From NCBI RefSeq assembly GCF_050589605.1, contig NZ_JBNGOO010000001.1: a stretch of DNA of 64,000 nucleotides. One strand, 5' to 3'. Source of the stretch: Granulosicoccus sp947495035. Lineage in GTDB: Bacteria > Pseudomonadota > Gammaproteobacteria > Granulosicoccales > Granulosicoccaceae. Of this stretch, positions 26,791 through 37,954 are shown piece after piece; the stretch's first letter is position 1, and every line of letters starts with the position of its first letter. The notes under the pieces were generated by a model that was not told the origin of the DNA, did no database searches, and saw only the letters and a list, made by a program, of their open reading frames with translations. The position numbers were made by a program, and so were the translations under genes.

Positions 26791-28029
26791 ATGGATCCAA
26801 CAGCAGACAAGCAGATGATCGTCGGCCTGGACATAGGCACGTCGAAGATAGTCGCACTGGTCGCCGAGATAGACGATGACGGCAATGTCGAACTCATTGC
26901 CCTCGGGTCTCACCCGTCGCAGGGAATGAAGAAGGGCGTCGTCATCAACATCGAAAGCACCGTCAATGCGATCAGCAAGGCCGTCGAGGAAGCCGAGCGC
27001 ATGGCAGGGGTCAAGATCCAGTCCGTCTTCGCGGGGATTGCCGGCTCGCACATCAAGAGCCTCAATTCCCACGGCATCGTGGCCATCAAGAACTCCGAGG
27101 TGCAGCAGGACGATGTCGAGCGTGTCGTGGACGCGGCCAAGGCGGTAGCCATTCCGGCTGACCAGCGAGTACTGCATGTCCTGCCCCAGGAGTTCATCAT
27201 CGACAACCAGGACGGTATCCATCAACCCGTCGGCATGTCAGGTGTTCGACTGGAAGCCAAGGTGCATCTGGTGACCGGTTCGATCAGCGCCTCGCAGAAC
27301 ATCGCCAAGTGCATCCAGCGCTGCGATCTGGAAGTCGAGGACATCATTCTCGAGCAACTGGCCTCCAGCCATGCCGTACTCACGGATGATGAGCGCGATC
27401 TGGGCGTGCTGCTGGTCGACATGGGTGGTGGCACGACCGATATCGCCATTTTCACCGAAGGCGCCATCCGTCACACCGCAGTCATTCCGGTGGCAGGTGA
27501 TCAGGTGACCAATGACATCGCAGTGGCGTTTCGTACACCCACGCAGTTCGCCGAGGAAATCAAGGTCAAGTACGCCTGTGCACTGCGCCAGCTGGCCAGT
27601 CCGGACGACATGATCGAGGTGCCGGGTGTTGGCGATCGCAATGCGCGCCGCCTGGCCCGACAGACGCTGGCCGAAGTGGTCGAGCCGCGTTACGAAGAGC
27701 TGCTGGGTCTGGTTCAGAGCGAACTGAGACGCAGCGGATTTGAAGATGCCTGTGCCGCCGGAGTGGTTCTGACCGGTGGTACGTCGAAGATGGAAGGCGT
27801 TGTGGAACTGGCTGAGGAGATTTTCCACATGCCAGTGAGGTTGGGAGTGCCGCAGCATGTCGAAGGTCTGACCGATATCACTCGGAACCCGATTCATGCC
27901 ACAGGCGTGGGTTTGCTGCTCTACGGGCAGCGCAGCCGCAAGGCGCCACGCAGCAAACCGGTTGAACCTGCCACTGCTAAAGAAGGCTTGATCAAGCAGT
28001 TGCTGGGTTGGATTCGGCGAAATTTCTAG
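26791..28029 (+). CDS. ftsA: Cell division protein FtsA
   Basis: A 412-residue actin-like ATPase that tethers FtsZ to the membrane. Actin-fold phosphate loops are GLDIGTSKIVALV and DMGGGTTDIAIF; SHPSQGMKKGVV is an FtsA signature. The extreme C-terminus (LIKQLLGWIRRNF) is the amphipathic membrane-targeting helix. It follows ftsQ directly and is 125 bases before ftsZ. Confidence 0.97.
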   Translation: MDPTADKQMIVGLDIGTSKIVALVAEIDDDGNVELIALGSHPSQGMKKGVVINIESTVNAISKAVEEAERMAGVKIQSVFAGIAGSHIKSLNSHGIVAIKNSEVQQDDVERVVDAAKAVAIPADQRVLHVLPQEFIIDNQDGIHQPVGMSGVRLEAKVHLVTGSISASQNIAKCIQRCDLEVEDIILEQLASSHAVLTDDERDLGVLLVDMGGGTTDIAIFTEGAIRHTAVIPVAGDQVTNDIAVAFRTPTQFAEEIKVKYACALRQLASPDDMIEVPGVGDRNARRLARQTLAEVVEPRYEELLGLVQSELRRSGFEDACAAGVVLTGGTSKMEGVVELAEEIFHMPVRLGVPQHVEGLTDITRNPIHATGVGLLLYGQRSRKAPRSKPVEPATAKEGLIKQLLGWIRRNF

Positions 28030-28154
28030 AGGCAGTTTCTTGCAGTTCGAAGTTCAGTAGTTCATTTGCAGACCCCGGGAGCGAAACGGAACGCAAGATT
28101 CCGATCGCGATAGAGAACGTACGACTCATATAACTAAGATTAGGAGAATTAAAG

Positions 28155-29360
28155 ATGTTTGAACTTGTTGACTCAATCAATGACTCCCCCGTAATCAAGC
28201 TCGTCGGTGTCGGTGGAGGCGGCAGCAACGCGGTTCAGCACATGGTGCAGTCCGGTATTGAAGGTGTGGACTTCATCTGCGCCAATACCGATGCACAGGC
28301 ACTCAAGGGCATGCATGCACAGACTGTCCTGCATATCGGTCAGAGCATCACCAAGGGCCTGGGCGCCGGCGCCAACCCCGAGATCGGACGTCAGGCCGCG
28401 ATGGAAGATCGTGATCGCATCCAGGACCTGATCGAAGGGACCGACATGCTGTTCATCACCGCTGGCATGGGCGGCGGAACCGGCACCGGAGCCATTCCCG
28501 TGGTTGCGCAGATTGCTCGCGAAATGGGCGTACTGACAGTAGCTGTTGTCACCAAGCCGTTTCCCTTCGAAGGCAACAAGCGCATGCGTACGGCGGAAGC
28601 CGGTATCGAAGAGCTGCGAGGCCACGTCGATTCTCTGATTACCATTCCCAACGAAAAGCTGTTGTCCGTTCTGGGCAAGAACATCAGCCTGCTGGACGCC
28701 TTCCGTGCTGCCAATGACGTTCTGCGAGGCGCGGTGCAGGGTATTGCCGAACTGATCACCAACCCCGGCCTGATCAACGTCGATTTTGCCGACGTGCGTA
28801 CGGTCATGAGCGAAATGGGTCTGGCGATGATGGGCTCCGGCGTCGGCCGTGGCGATGAGCGTGCGACTGAAGCGGCCGAGATGGCCATCTCCAGCCCGCT
28901 GCTCGAAGACATCGATCTGGCAGGTGCTCGCGGCATCCTGGTCAACATCACTTGCGGTCTGGACATGGCCATCGGTGAGTTCGAGGAAGTGGGCAATGTG
29001 GTTCGCTCCTTCGCTGCCGATGATGCAACCGTGGTTGTGGGTACTGCCATTGACGAGTCGCTCGAAGGCGAGCTGCGAGTCACGGTTGTGGCCACCGGAC
29101 TGGGTCATCAGGCTCAGGCACAACAGTTACGCTCTGTGCAACAGCCTCGTGCTGCAGCTGGTGGTGCAGCGGCAGCCTACTCACAAGGTGGGAATGCCAA
29201 CCATCAGGGTAGCGCTGCCCAGGCGGCCTATGCCGGATATGACAAACCAACCGTGATTCGCAAGAATCCTCGCGGCGCTCAGGGAACAGGTCCTGCGAAC
29301 GGCGGTCATGACGTGGAATACCTTGATATTCCGGCATTTTTGCGTCGTCAGGCAGATTAG
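28155..29360 (+). CDS. ftsZ: Cell division protein FtsZ
   Basis: A 401-residue tubulin-like GTPase forming the Z ring. The GTP loop GGGTGTGA (about residues 104-111) and NVDFADVRTVM T7-loop region are present. A Gln/Ala/Gly-rich linker (about 320-385) leads to the conserved C-terminal peptide DIPAFLRRQAD, which binds FtsA and ZipA. A strong AGGAGA site lies 8 bases upstream. The 125-base gap before it may hold its own promoter, though none is clear. Confidence 0.98.
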   Translation: MFELVDSINDSPVIKLVGVGGGGSNAVQHMVQSGIEGVDFICANTDAQALKGMHAQTVLHIGQSITKGLGAGANPEIGRQAAMEDRDRIQDLIEGTDMLFITAGMGGGTGTGAIPVVAQIAREMGVLTVAVVTKPFPFEGNKRMRTAEAGIEELRGHVDSLITIPNEKLLSVLGKNISLLDAFRAANDVLRGAVQGIAELITNPGLINVDFADVRTVMSEMGLAMMGSGVGRGDERATEAAEMAISSPLLEDIDLAGARGILVNITCGLDMAIGEFEEVGNVVRSFAADDATVVVGTAIDESLEGELRVTVVATGLGHQAQAQQLRSVQQPRAAAGGAAAAYSQGGNANHQGSAAQAAYAGYDKPTVIRKNPRGAQGTGPANGGHDVEYLDIPAFLRRQAD

Positions 29361-29427
29361 TACAGCATTACACCTGGTCAAGGTTTGAGCAGGCAGTCGT
29401 ATTATCCAGTAACATTCCCGAGGTTCT

Positions 29428-29454
29428 GGGGAGTACCCCACAAGGGTACTTCCC
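29428..29454 (+). terminator. Stem-loop after ftsZ
   Basis: GGGGAGTACCC pairs with GGGTACTTCCC around a CACAA loop: 11 base pairs including one G-T. No T run follows, so intrinsic termination is uncertain; it may be a processing or attenuation element between ftsZ and lpxC. Confidence 0.45.
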
Positions 29455-29593
29455 GGAGTGGATTAAACTTGACTCCACAGCGGACGCTACCAAGCCGGGC
29501 TCCTGATTCCTGGAAGCCGGCGTAGCGGTTGTACCGGTAAACTGTTTGTCATTGTCCTGATGTATCCATTGGCCCTGAAAAACTGGCCAGAGG

Positions 29594-29602
29594 TGCTATA
29601 TA
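29594..29602 (+). promoter_or_regulatory. Possible extended -10 promoter element for lpxC
   Basis: TGCTATATA matches an extended -10 (TGnTATAAT-like) about 40 bases before the lpxC start. No good -35 is seen at 17 bases, which is tolerable with an extended -10. In E. coli lpxC also has its own promoter. Confidence 0.4.
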
Positions 29603-29642
29603 CAAGATAGGCAAGCTTTCCCGGTTGCAGCAGGATTACATC

Positions 29643-30566
29643 GTGATACGACAAAGAACGTTAAAGAATTCGATTCGTGCAACTGGCGTAGGCCTGCACA
29701 CGGGCAAGAAAATCTACCTGACTCTGAGTCCGGCCCCCATCAATGCAGGCATTGTATTTCGTCGTACCGATCTGAGCCCGGCTGCTGTCATTCGCAACGA
29801 CGCCCTGGGCGTCAAGAGCACCGAACTCGCCACCTCCTTGTACAACAGTGACGGCATTCGTGTGTCCACCATCGAACACCTGATGGCGGCCTTGGCCGGT
29901 CTGGGAGTTGACAATTGCCATGTCGATGTCAGTGCCGACGAGATTCCCATCATGGATGGCAGTGCAGCTCCATTCGTGTTTCTGGTGCAATCAGCCGGTA
30001 TTCTCGAGCAGGGCGCGCCCAAGCGTTTCATTCGCATCAAGAAGCCTGTTGAAGTTCGAGTGGATGACAAGTGGGCACGCTTCGAGCCCTTCAATGGTTT
30101 CAAGGTGAAGTTCACCATCGATTTCGATCATCCGGTGTTCGAGAGTGACAGCCGTACTGCCGAGGTGGACTTCTCCACCACGTCATTCGTGAAGGAAATC
30201 AGTCGTGCTCGTACCTTCGGTTTCATGCGCGATATCGAGGAACTGCGCAAGCGTGATCTGGTACTCGGGGGCAGCATGGACAATGCTATCGTCATCGACG
30301 ATTATCGCGTGCTCAATGAAGACGGCCTGCGCTACAAGAACGAATTCGTTCGTCACAAGATTCTCGACGCCATTGGCGACCTGTATCTGCTGGGACGCAG
30401 CATCATCGGCTCCTTCGATGGTTACAAGTCGGGTCATGCATTGAACAACCTGCTGGTGCGAGAGCTCCTGAATCAGCCGCAGAGCTGGGAAGAAGTCGTG
30501 TTCGAAGGCAAGAACACCGAAGTGTCGCCCATCTCCTACGTACAGCCGTCTGAAGCTGTCGGCTAG
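29643..30566 (+). CDS. lpxC: UDP-3-O-acyl-N-acetylglucosamine deacetylase
   Basis: A 307-residue zinc amidase performing the committed step of lipid A synthesis. RTLKNSIRATGVGLHTG is the family start. Zinc ligands are the His of TIEHLMAAL and the His and Asp of RHKILDAIGDLYLLG; SGHALNNLLVREL follows. GTG 29643, with AGGA seven bases upstream, gives the typical N-terminus; the TTG at 29625 is less likely. It closes the dcw cluster. Confidence 0.96.
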   Translation: MIRQRTLKNSIRATGVGLHTGKKIYLTLSPAPINAGIVFRRTDLSPAAVIRNDALGVKSTELATSLYNSDGIRVSTIEHLMAALAGLGVDNCHVDVSADEIPIMDGSAAPFVFLVQSAGILEQGAPKRFIRIKKPVEVRVDDKWARFEPFNGFKVKFTIDFDHPVFESDSRTAEVDFSTTSFVKEISRARTFGFMRDIEELRKRDLVLGGSMDNAIVIDDYRVLNEDGLRYKNEFVRHKILDAIGDLYLLGRSIIGSFDGYKSGHALNNLLVRELLNQPQSWEEVVFEGKNTEVSPISYVQPSEAVG

Positions 30567-30605
30567 TCAAGATAGCGTTTCAGGACAGAACTTCCGGGCG
30601 TTCCG

Positions 30606-31193
30606 TCAGGGTTCTTCCCTGAGTCTGGCAGCCAGTTTCAGCAATTCCTGGCGCAGGCTGTCATCCGCCGGACGCACCACCGAGTGTGTTGTCCGAGCAT
30701 CGGGCTGCGCCGTATTGCCGCCATCCTTCACCGTGTCGTCACTCTCCGCATTGTCTCCCGCGGTCGACGGTTGATCGCCAGCGTCGGGAAGGGGCGGAGG
30801 ATCAGCAATGCCTGCCTCTTCGTTGTGCGCCCGAGCCGTGCTCTCAGCCAGCGCCAGCAGGGCAAGAGCTGCCTTGTTGGAACTGCGATCCATGGCTGGC
30901 GGCGTGGCGCAGCTGACCGGCGTTTCAGCCGGGGCGACGTGAAAGCTGAGTGTGACCACGTCCATTCTGGCCTCACGCAGCGCGCCAACAATCTGGCGCT
31001 CACTGAATCGCAGTTTTGCGATCCAGCTCGCATTATCCACGGTGATGCGCAGTCGTCCAGCTTCCAGCCTGCAGAAATTGATATGGGCCATGGAGGTGGA
31101 TGGCACAATCCGTGAAATCACCTGTTTCATCTGACTGTCCTGCTGCATGGCAGCACGCGTCGTCTTGTTGATCAGGTTGTGCAATGATTTCAT
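30606..31193 (-). CDS. dciA: DciA-like DUF721 protein
   Basis: A 195-residue protein whose first 95 or so residues fit DUF721/DciA: a helical start, then LEAGRLRITVDNASWIAKLRFSE, the beta-rich KH-like core. DciA loads the replicative helicase DnaB in bacteria that lack DnaC. The C-terminal half is low-complexity (Asp, Ala, Pro), as in many DciA proteins. The position after lpxC and opposite an M23 peptidase matches Pseudomonas. Its ATG overlaps the divergent peptidase ATG (CATG at 31191-31194). Confidence 0.8.
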   Translation of the reverse strand: MKSLHNLINKTTRAAMQQDSQMKQVISRIVPSTSMAHINFCRLEAGRLRITVDNASWIAKLRFSERQIVGALREARMDVVTLSFHVAPAETPVSCATPPAMDRSSNKAALALLALAESTARAHNEEAGIADPPPLPDAGDQPSTAGDNAESDDTVKDGGNTAQPDARTTHSVVRPADDSLRQELLKLAARLREEP

Positions 31194-32241
31194 GAAAACA
31201 TTCTCTGAGCGCAGAAGAATCAGGCTTCTGCCGATGGCATTGCGTCTGAGGCTGGCCAGGTTCGCGCTGTGGAGATTAAAACACGGCTCGAGCATTGCTC
31301 CAACTCTGATGCTGCTGTGTCTGGTCGCCGGCAGTGGCGCGTTGGGATACGCCCTGGCGATGCAGCAGCCGTGGTCGGTCAGCGACGTGCATGCGGAAAG
31401 TGACCTGCCGCAGCTGGCCGCTGCCGAAACCGGAGAGGCCATGGCTGCAGCGCGGTCTCAATCGTTGCTGGCCGCCGAGCTGGGCAGACTGCAGGCGGAA
31501 ATCGTCAATCTGCGAGTGCTCTTCCTGCGGCTTGCCGATGTTGCGCAGCTGGAGGATGGCGAGTTCGATCTGGACATGGACTTCAAGCCGCTGCAGCAGG
31601 AATCGAGTGACGAGTTCGAACCGGCAGAAGCATCGGAGTTCTTCATCGACGAGGACTCCCGCCAGAACGAGTCCGAAACTTCCGGATTCCGGCGCGATTC
31701 GCTGCGACCGCTTGCCGGACACAGGCAATCGAGCTCGGCGATATCGTCGCTGGAAGCTTCATTGCCGCTTGTAAAACGGAACCTCGTCCATATTTCCGAA
31801 CAGGCTGCCAGGTTGGAAAGCGTGTATCGCGAGCGACGCCTGGCGCATGATTTCAGGGTATCCGGTTTACCAGTGGTCGAAGCGCATGTCAGCTCGCGCT
31901 ACGGCTATCGTGTCAATCCGTTCACGGGACGACGTCAGCTGCATCAGGGGCTGGACCTGGGGGGCAAGCCAGGTAGTCGCATCATGGCACTGGCGGACGG
32001 TATCGTGACGTATTCGGGCAAGAACGGAGGTTATGGCAATCTGGTGGAACTGGAGCATCCGGGCGGGTATCGGACACGCTATGCGCATAACCACGCCAAT
32101 CTGGTGCCATTGGGTGCGCGCGTGAGCAAGGGCCAGACCATCGCCACCATGGGCTCTACCGGGCGTTCCACCGGAACGCATCTGCACGTCGAAGTCAGGC
32201 GCAACGGTCGGTCGCTTGACCCACAGCTTTACATTCGATGA
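31192..32241 (+). CDS. M23-family metallopeptidase (LytM domain), membrane-anchored
   Basis: A 349-residue protein with an N-terminal transmembrane segment (about 36-56), a coiled-coil and acidic region (about 75-170), and a C-terminal LytM domain (about 235-345). Zinc-binding motifs HxxxD (HQGLD) and HxH (HLHVE) are intact, so it is probably an active peptidoglycan endopeptidase or amidase activator-like enzyme. ATG 31192 is used here; ATG 31234 is a fair alternative and would remove the overlap with dciA. Its homologue sits upstream of secA in Pseudomonas. Confidence 0.88.
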   Translation: MKTFSERRRIRLLPMALRLRLARFALWRLKHGSSIAPTLMLLCLVAGSGALGYALAMQQPWSVSDVHAESDLPQLAAAETGEAMAAARSQSLLAAELGRLQAEIVNLRVLFLRLADVAQLEDGEFDLDMDFKPLQQESSDEFEPAEASEFFIDEDSRQNESETSGFRRDSLRPLAGHRQSSSAISSLEASLPLVKRNLVHISEQAARLESVYRERRLAHDFRVSGLPVVEAHVSSRYGYRVNPFTGRRQLHQGLDLGGKPGSRIMALADGIVTYSGKNGGYGNLVELEHPGGYRTRYAHNHANLVPLGARVSKGQTIATMGSTGRSTGTHLHVEVRRNGRSLDPQLYIR

Positions 32242-32372
32242 AGCTGACGAGCAGCACAGGTTAAATGTAATAATAAGAGTTCATGCCACGGGAGGCATGG
32301 CACGTATTAGAGCACCCACAGCCATTGCGGTGCGCAACTGCAGCCTAGCGCTGCCATCTAAGGTCGGTATTC

Positions 32373-35165
<2,793 letters not shown>

Positions 35166-35168
35166 GCC

Positions 35169-36401
35169 ATGCCTGTCAATCTGAATCTGGCCCCGGCTAC
35201 TCCGGTTCGGGGCGTCACGTTGGCCACACTGGTGGCCGGTCTCAAATCCAACGGCAGTGCCGATATGGTGGTGGCCAGTCTGACGGAAACTGCCGTCACG
35301 GCTGCGGTGTTCACGCAGAGCGCCTTCTGCGCCGCGCCGGTGTCGGTGGCTCGTGAGCAATTGCAAGCCTGCGATGGACGGGTGCGGGCACTGTTGATCA
35401 ACTCCGGAAATGCCAATGCCGGCACCGGGCAGCCCGGGATCGACATGGCCAATGGGCACTGCCAGGCCTTGGCTGCAGCCCTGGGTGTGGATTCCGGCTC
35501 GGTATTGCCATTCTCGACGGGTGTCATCGGTCAGTTGCTGCCCGATGACATCATGCGGTCCGGTATCGCACGAGCAGCCACCATGCTTGAAGGTGCAGAA
35601 GAGCTGGCCTTGCCCCAATGGGAGAACGCCGCCCGCGGCATCATGACAACCGACACCCAGCCCAAGCTGACCTCACAGAGTGTCACCATCAATGGGCAGG
35701 ACGTGACGATTACCGGGATGGCCAAGGGCGCCGGCATGATCCAGCCGAACATGGCAACCATGCTGAGTTATGTCTTCACCGATGCCACCATCGGTCAGGA
35801 CGACCTGAATCGGGCATTGCGGGAATCGGTTGATGTGTCCTTCAATTCGATAACGGTGGACAGTGATACATCCACCAACGATGCCTGTGTGCTGGTGGCC
35901 ACCGGTGTCGGCGAGGCATTGCATGCCGATCATCCGCAATGGGCCGAGTTCATGTCCGCCCTGACCCGAGTCTGCAGTGATCTGGCACAGGCCATCATCC
36001 GGGATGCCGAAGGTGCTACCAAGTTCATCACGGTCAAGGTGACCGGCGGACGCGATACTGCGGAGTGCAAGCTGGTCGGTTACGCCATTGCCAATTCACC
36101 ATTGGTCAAGACGGCCATGTTCGCCAGCGATGCCAACGTCGGGCGACTGCTGGCGGCCATCGGCAAGGCCGGTGTCGACTCTCTGGATGCCTCGAAAGTG
36201 ACCGTGTCACTCGGTGATGTCGTGGCTTTCGAGAATGCGGGTATCGCCGCAGGTTATACGGAAGAGAGAGGGGCGGCTGTCATGGCTCGTGAGGAGATCG
36301 ACGTCACGGTCGACCTGGCTCGAGGGTCTGCGCAGGCGACCATCTACACCAGCGACCTGTCTCACGACTATGTCAGCATCAATGCCGATTATCGCTCGTG
36401 A
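35169..36401 (+). CDS. argJ: Bifunctional glutamate N-acetyltransferase / ornithine acetyltransferase
   Basis: A 410-residue Ntn-like enzyme of the cyclic arginine pathway. It moves acetyl groups from N-acetylornithine to glutamate. The self-cleavage site is within PNMATMLSY, with Thr197 as the nucleophile at the start of the beta chain. KGAGMI before it and the C-terminal TSDLSHDYVSINADYR are family signatures. It begins three bases after secA. Confidence 0.97.
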   Translation: MPVNLNLAPATPVRGVTLATLVAGLKSNGSADMVVASLTETAVTAAVFTQSAFCAAPVSVAREQLQACDGRVRALLINSGNANAGTGQPGIDMANGHCQALAAALGVDSGSVLPFSTGVIGQLLPDDIMRSGIARAATMLEGAEELALPQWENAARGIMTTDTQPKLTSQSVTINGQDVTITGMAKGAGMIQPNMATMLSYVFTDATIGQDDLNRALRESVDVSFNSITVDSDTSTNDACVLVATGVGEALHADHPQWAEFMSALTRVCSDLAQAIIRDAEGATKFITVKVTGGRDTAECKLVGYAIANSPLVKTAMFASDANVGRLLAAIGKAGVDSLDASKVTVSLGDVVAFENAGIAAGYTEERGAAVMAREEIDVTVDLARGSAQATIYTSDLSHDYVSINADYRS

Positions 36402-36455
36402 GGCTGATCGGCCTGCCTCTGTCAGATTCCTGCACATCCGCCTGAGTCTCGGTCA

Positions 36456-36851
36456 ATGAAGGTTATCGACGTCGTTGCCGGCGTCATTTTCAACGACTCC
36501 GGTGACCAGGTGTTGCTGGCCTTGCGCAAACCCGAACAGCATCAGGGCAATCGCTGGGAATTTCCCGGGGGCAAGCTGGAACCCGGTGAGACTCTGCAGG
36601 CCGGTTTGGTGCGGGAACTGGTCGAGGAGATCGCCATCACGGCGACGCGCTGTACGGAACGTGTGGTGATCGAGCACAGCTACCCCGACAAGCAGGTGCG
36701 ACTGCATTTCTGGGACGTGTTGGCCTTCGAGGGTACTCCGCAAGGGATGGAAGGACAGCGCCTGGAATGGGTGCCACTGCGGGGCCTGGCTGATCTGGAA
36801 TTTCCGGAAGCCAATCAGGTGATCGTGGATCAGTTGCTGGCCGAGGTGTAG
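36456..36851 (+). CDS. mutT: MutT-type 8-oxo-dGTP diphosphatase (Nudix hydrolase)
   Basis: A 131-residue Nudix protein that clears 8-oxo-dGTP, downstream of argJ as in Pseudomonas. The Nudix box spans residues 39-61: Gly39, Glu45, Arg53-Glu54, Glu57-Glu58 are in place, but the near-invariant Gly of the EExGU end is Ala60 (EEIAI). The metal-binding glutamates are intact, so activity is expected. Confidence 0.9.
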   Translation: MKVIDVVAGVIFNDSGDQVLLALRKPEQHQGNRWEFPGGKLEPGETLQAGLVRELVEEIAITATRCTERVVIEHSYPDKQVRLHFWDVLAFEGTPQGMEGQRLEWVPLRGLADLEFPEANQVIVDQLLAEV

Positions 36852-36882
36852 ATCGGCGGGTCGGGCTTATAGGCGGTTGGTA

Positions 36883-36960
36883 CTGGTCGGTGTGGGGCGT
36901 TGTGCGTTATGCGTGGGACGTTTCGCGTAGGGCGTGGGCCGTTGCAGGATCGTCCCTTGC
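36883..36960. repeat. Degenerate short GCGT-containing repeats
   Basis: About eight loosely related words of 7-9 bases, such as GGGCGTTG, TGCGTTA, TGCGTGGGAC, CGCGTAGGGC and GTGGGCCGTT, follow one another between mutT and coaE. The pattern is too loose for a defined tandem array. No function is apparent. Confidence 0.45.
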
Positions 36961-36981
36961 AGTCGACGCCAGCGCTGCCTC

Positions 36982-37593
36982 TCAGTCTGGGTGCAGATCC
37001 GCAGCGATGTATTTCTCATGCAGCGCAGACACCTGCTTGCGGGTGTCATCGATACTGCCAGCATTGTTGATGACATCGTCGGCAATGGACAACCTGTCCT
37101 CGCGTGTTGCCTGCGAAGCCAGAATGGCACGCGCCTCCTTCTCGGAAGAGCCGTCACGTGCCAGCAGTCGGGCCATCTGCACCGACTCCGGGACATCCAC
37201 CACAACGATGCGATCGAAACGGTCCTGTTGACCGGTTTCAAGCAGCAATGGCACTGCAAAGATGATGTAGGGATGCGCCTCCTGTGACAACGCAGTCACG
37301 CGTTGATCAGACAGTTGGCGGATCAATGGGTGCAGCGTGTCGTCAAGGAACTTCCGTTCGGATTCGTCGGCAAACACGAGACTACGGAGCACAGCGCGGT
37401 TCAGTTCACCACCGGAAGTCAGGATGTCCGGGCCGAAATGCGCCGCCAGAGCCTGCAATCCTCGGCTACCTGGCTCAACCACCTCTCGAGCCAGCAAGTC
37501 AGCGTCGATGACCGGAATACCCAACTGCTCGAAGGTACTGGATACCAGGGATTTGCCACTGGCGATGCCGCCAGTCAATCCGACAAGTTGCAT
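36982..37593 (-). CDS. coaE: Dephospho-CoA kinase
   Basis: A 203-residue P-loop kinase for the last step of coenzyme A synthesis. The P-loop is GLTGGIASGKS (residues 5-15); PVIDADLLAREVVEPG and FAVPLLLETG follow as family signatures. In Pseudomonas coaE lies directly after pilD; here it is on the same strand as pilD but separated by an inserted HNH gene of opposite orientation. Confidence 0.96.
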   Translation of the reverse strand: MQLVGLTGGIASGKSLVSSTFEQLGIPVIDADLLAREVVEPGSRGLQALAAHFGPDILTSGGELNRAVLRSLVFADESERKFLDDTLHPLIRQLSDQRVTALSQEAHPYIIFAVPLLLETGQQDRFDRIVVVDVPESVQMARLLARDGSSEKEARAILASQATREDRLSIADDVINNAGSIDDTRKQVSALHEKYIAADLHPD

Positions 37594-37744
37594 GGGAAAG
37601 TGGCTTCATCAGCTTGCGAGCACTCATGGTAGCGCTGTTTGACCTGATTTGGGAGTTTGCTGATCAGCGAATCTGAGTCCGCTTGTGGCGATAACGATCA
37701 GGATACGCATCTGCTTCGCATTGCGGGTAGCGAAGTCGGATGGC

Positions 37745-37826
37745 AGCGGGCGGCAGTGGGCGGCAGTGGGCGATCAGATGGCGATCTGATGGCGATCTGA
37801 TGGCGATCTGATGGCGATCAGATGGC
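37745..37826. repeat. Tandem arrays: 10-bp units then five 11-bp GATCWGATGGC units
   Basis: Three near copies of a 10-base unit (GCAGTGGGCG-like, 37744-37770) run into five head-to-tail 11-base units: GATCAGATGGC, three of GATCTGATGGC, GATCAGATGGC (37772-37826). Each unit carries a GATC site, giving five sites exactly 11 bases apart. The array ends 17 bases before the -35 of the next promoter. Confidence 0.9.
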
Positions 37827-37843
37827 GATATTGCGTTGCCGTG

Positions 37844-37871
37844 TTGACGAATGCTGATGACTGATTATATT
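37844..37871 (+). promoter_or_regulatory. Sigma70 promoter for the DUF222/HNH gene
   Basis: TTGACG (37844-37849), 16-base spacer, TATATT (37866-37871). Predicted start near 37878, leaving a leader of about 77 bases. Confidence 0.7.
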
Positions 37872-37954
37872 TACAGTTTTTGTGTGTGAATCACATCTTG
37901 ATGCCGATACCTGACCGTAAACTATCGACATGCCCAGTCAGACAAGGAGTCACG

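Noticed and set aside
32242..32372. secM-like arrest peptide gene before secA
   Set aside because: The stretch encodes no suitable ORF with an export signal and arrest motif; the upstream gene is an M23 peptidase.
36867..37259. 130-residue minus-strand frame near coaE
   Set aside because: Out-of-frame shadow of coaE on the same strand; the coaE frame has the P-loop and full family length.
37745..37826. CRISPR array
   Set aside because: Units are 10-11 bases in direct contact with no spacers and no cas genes nearby.
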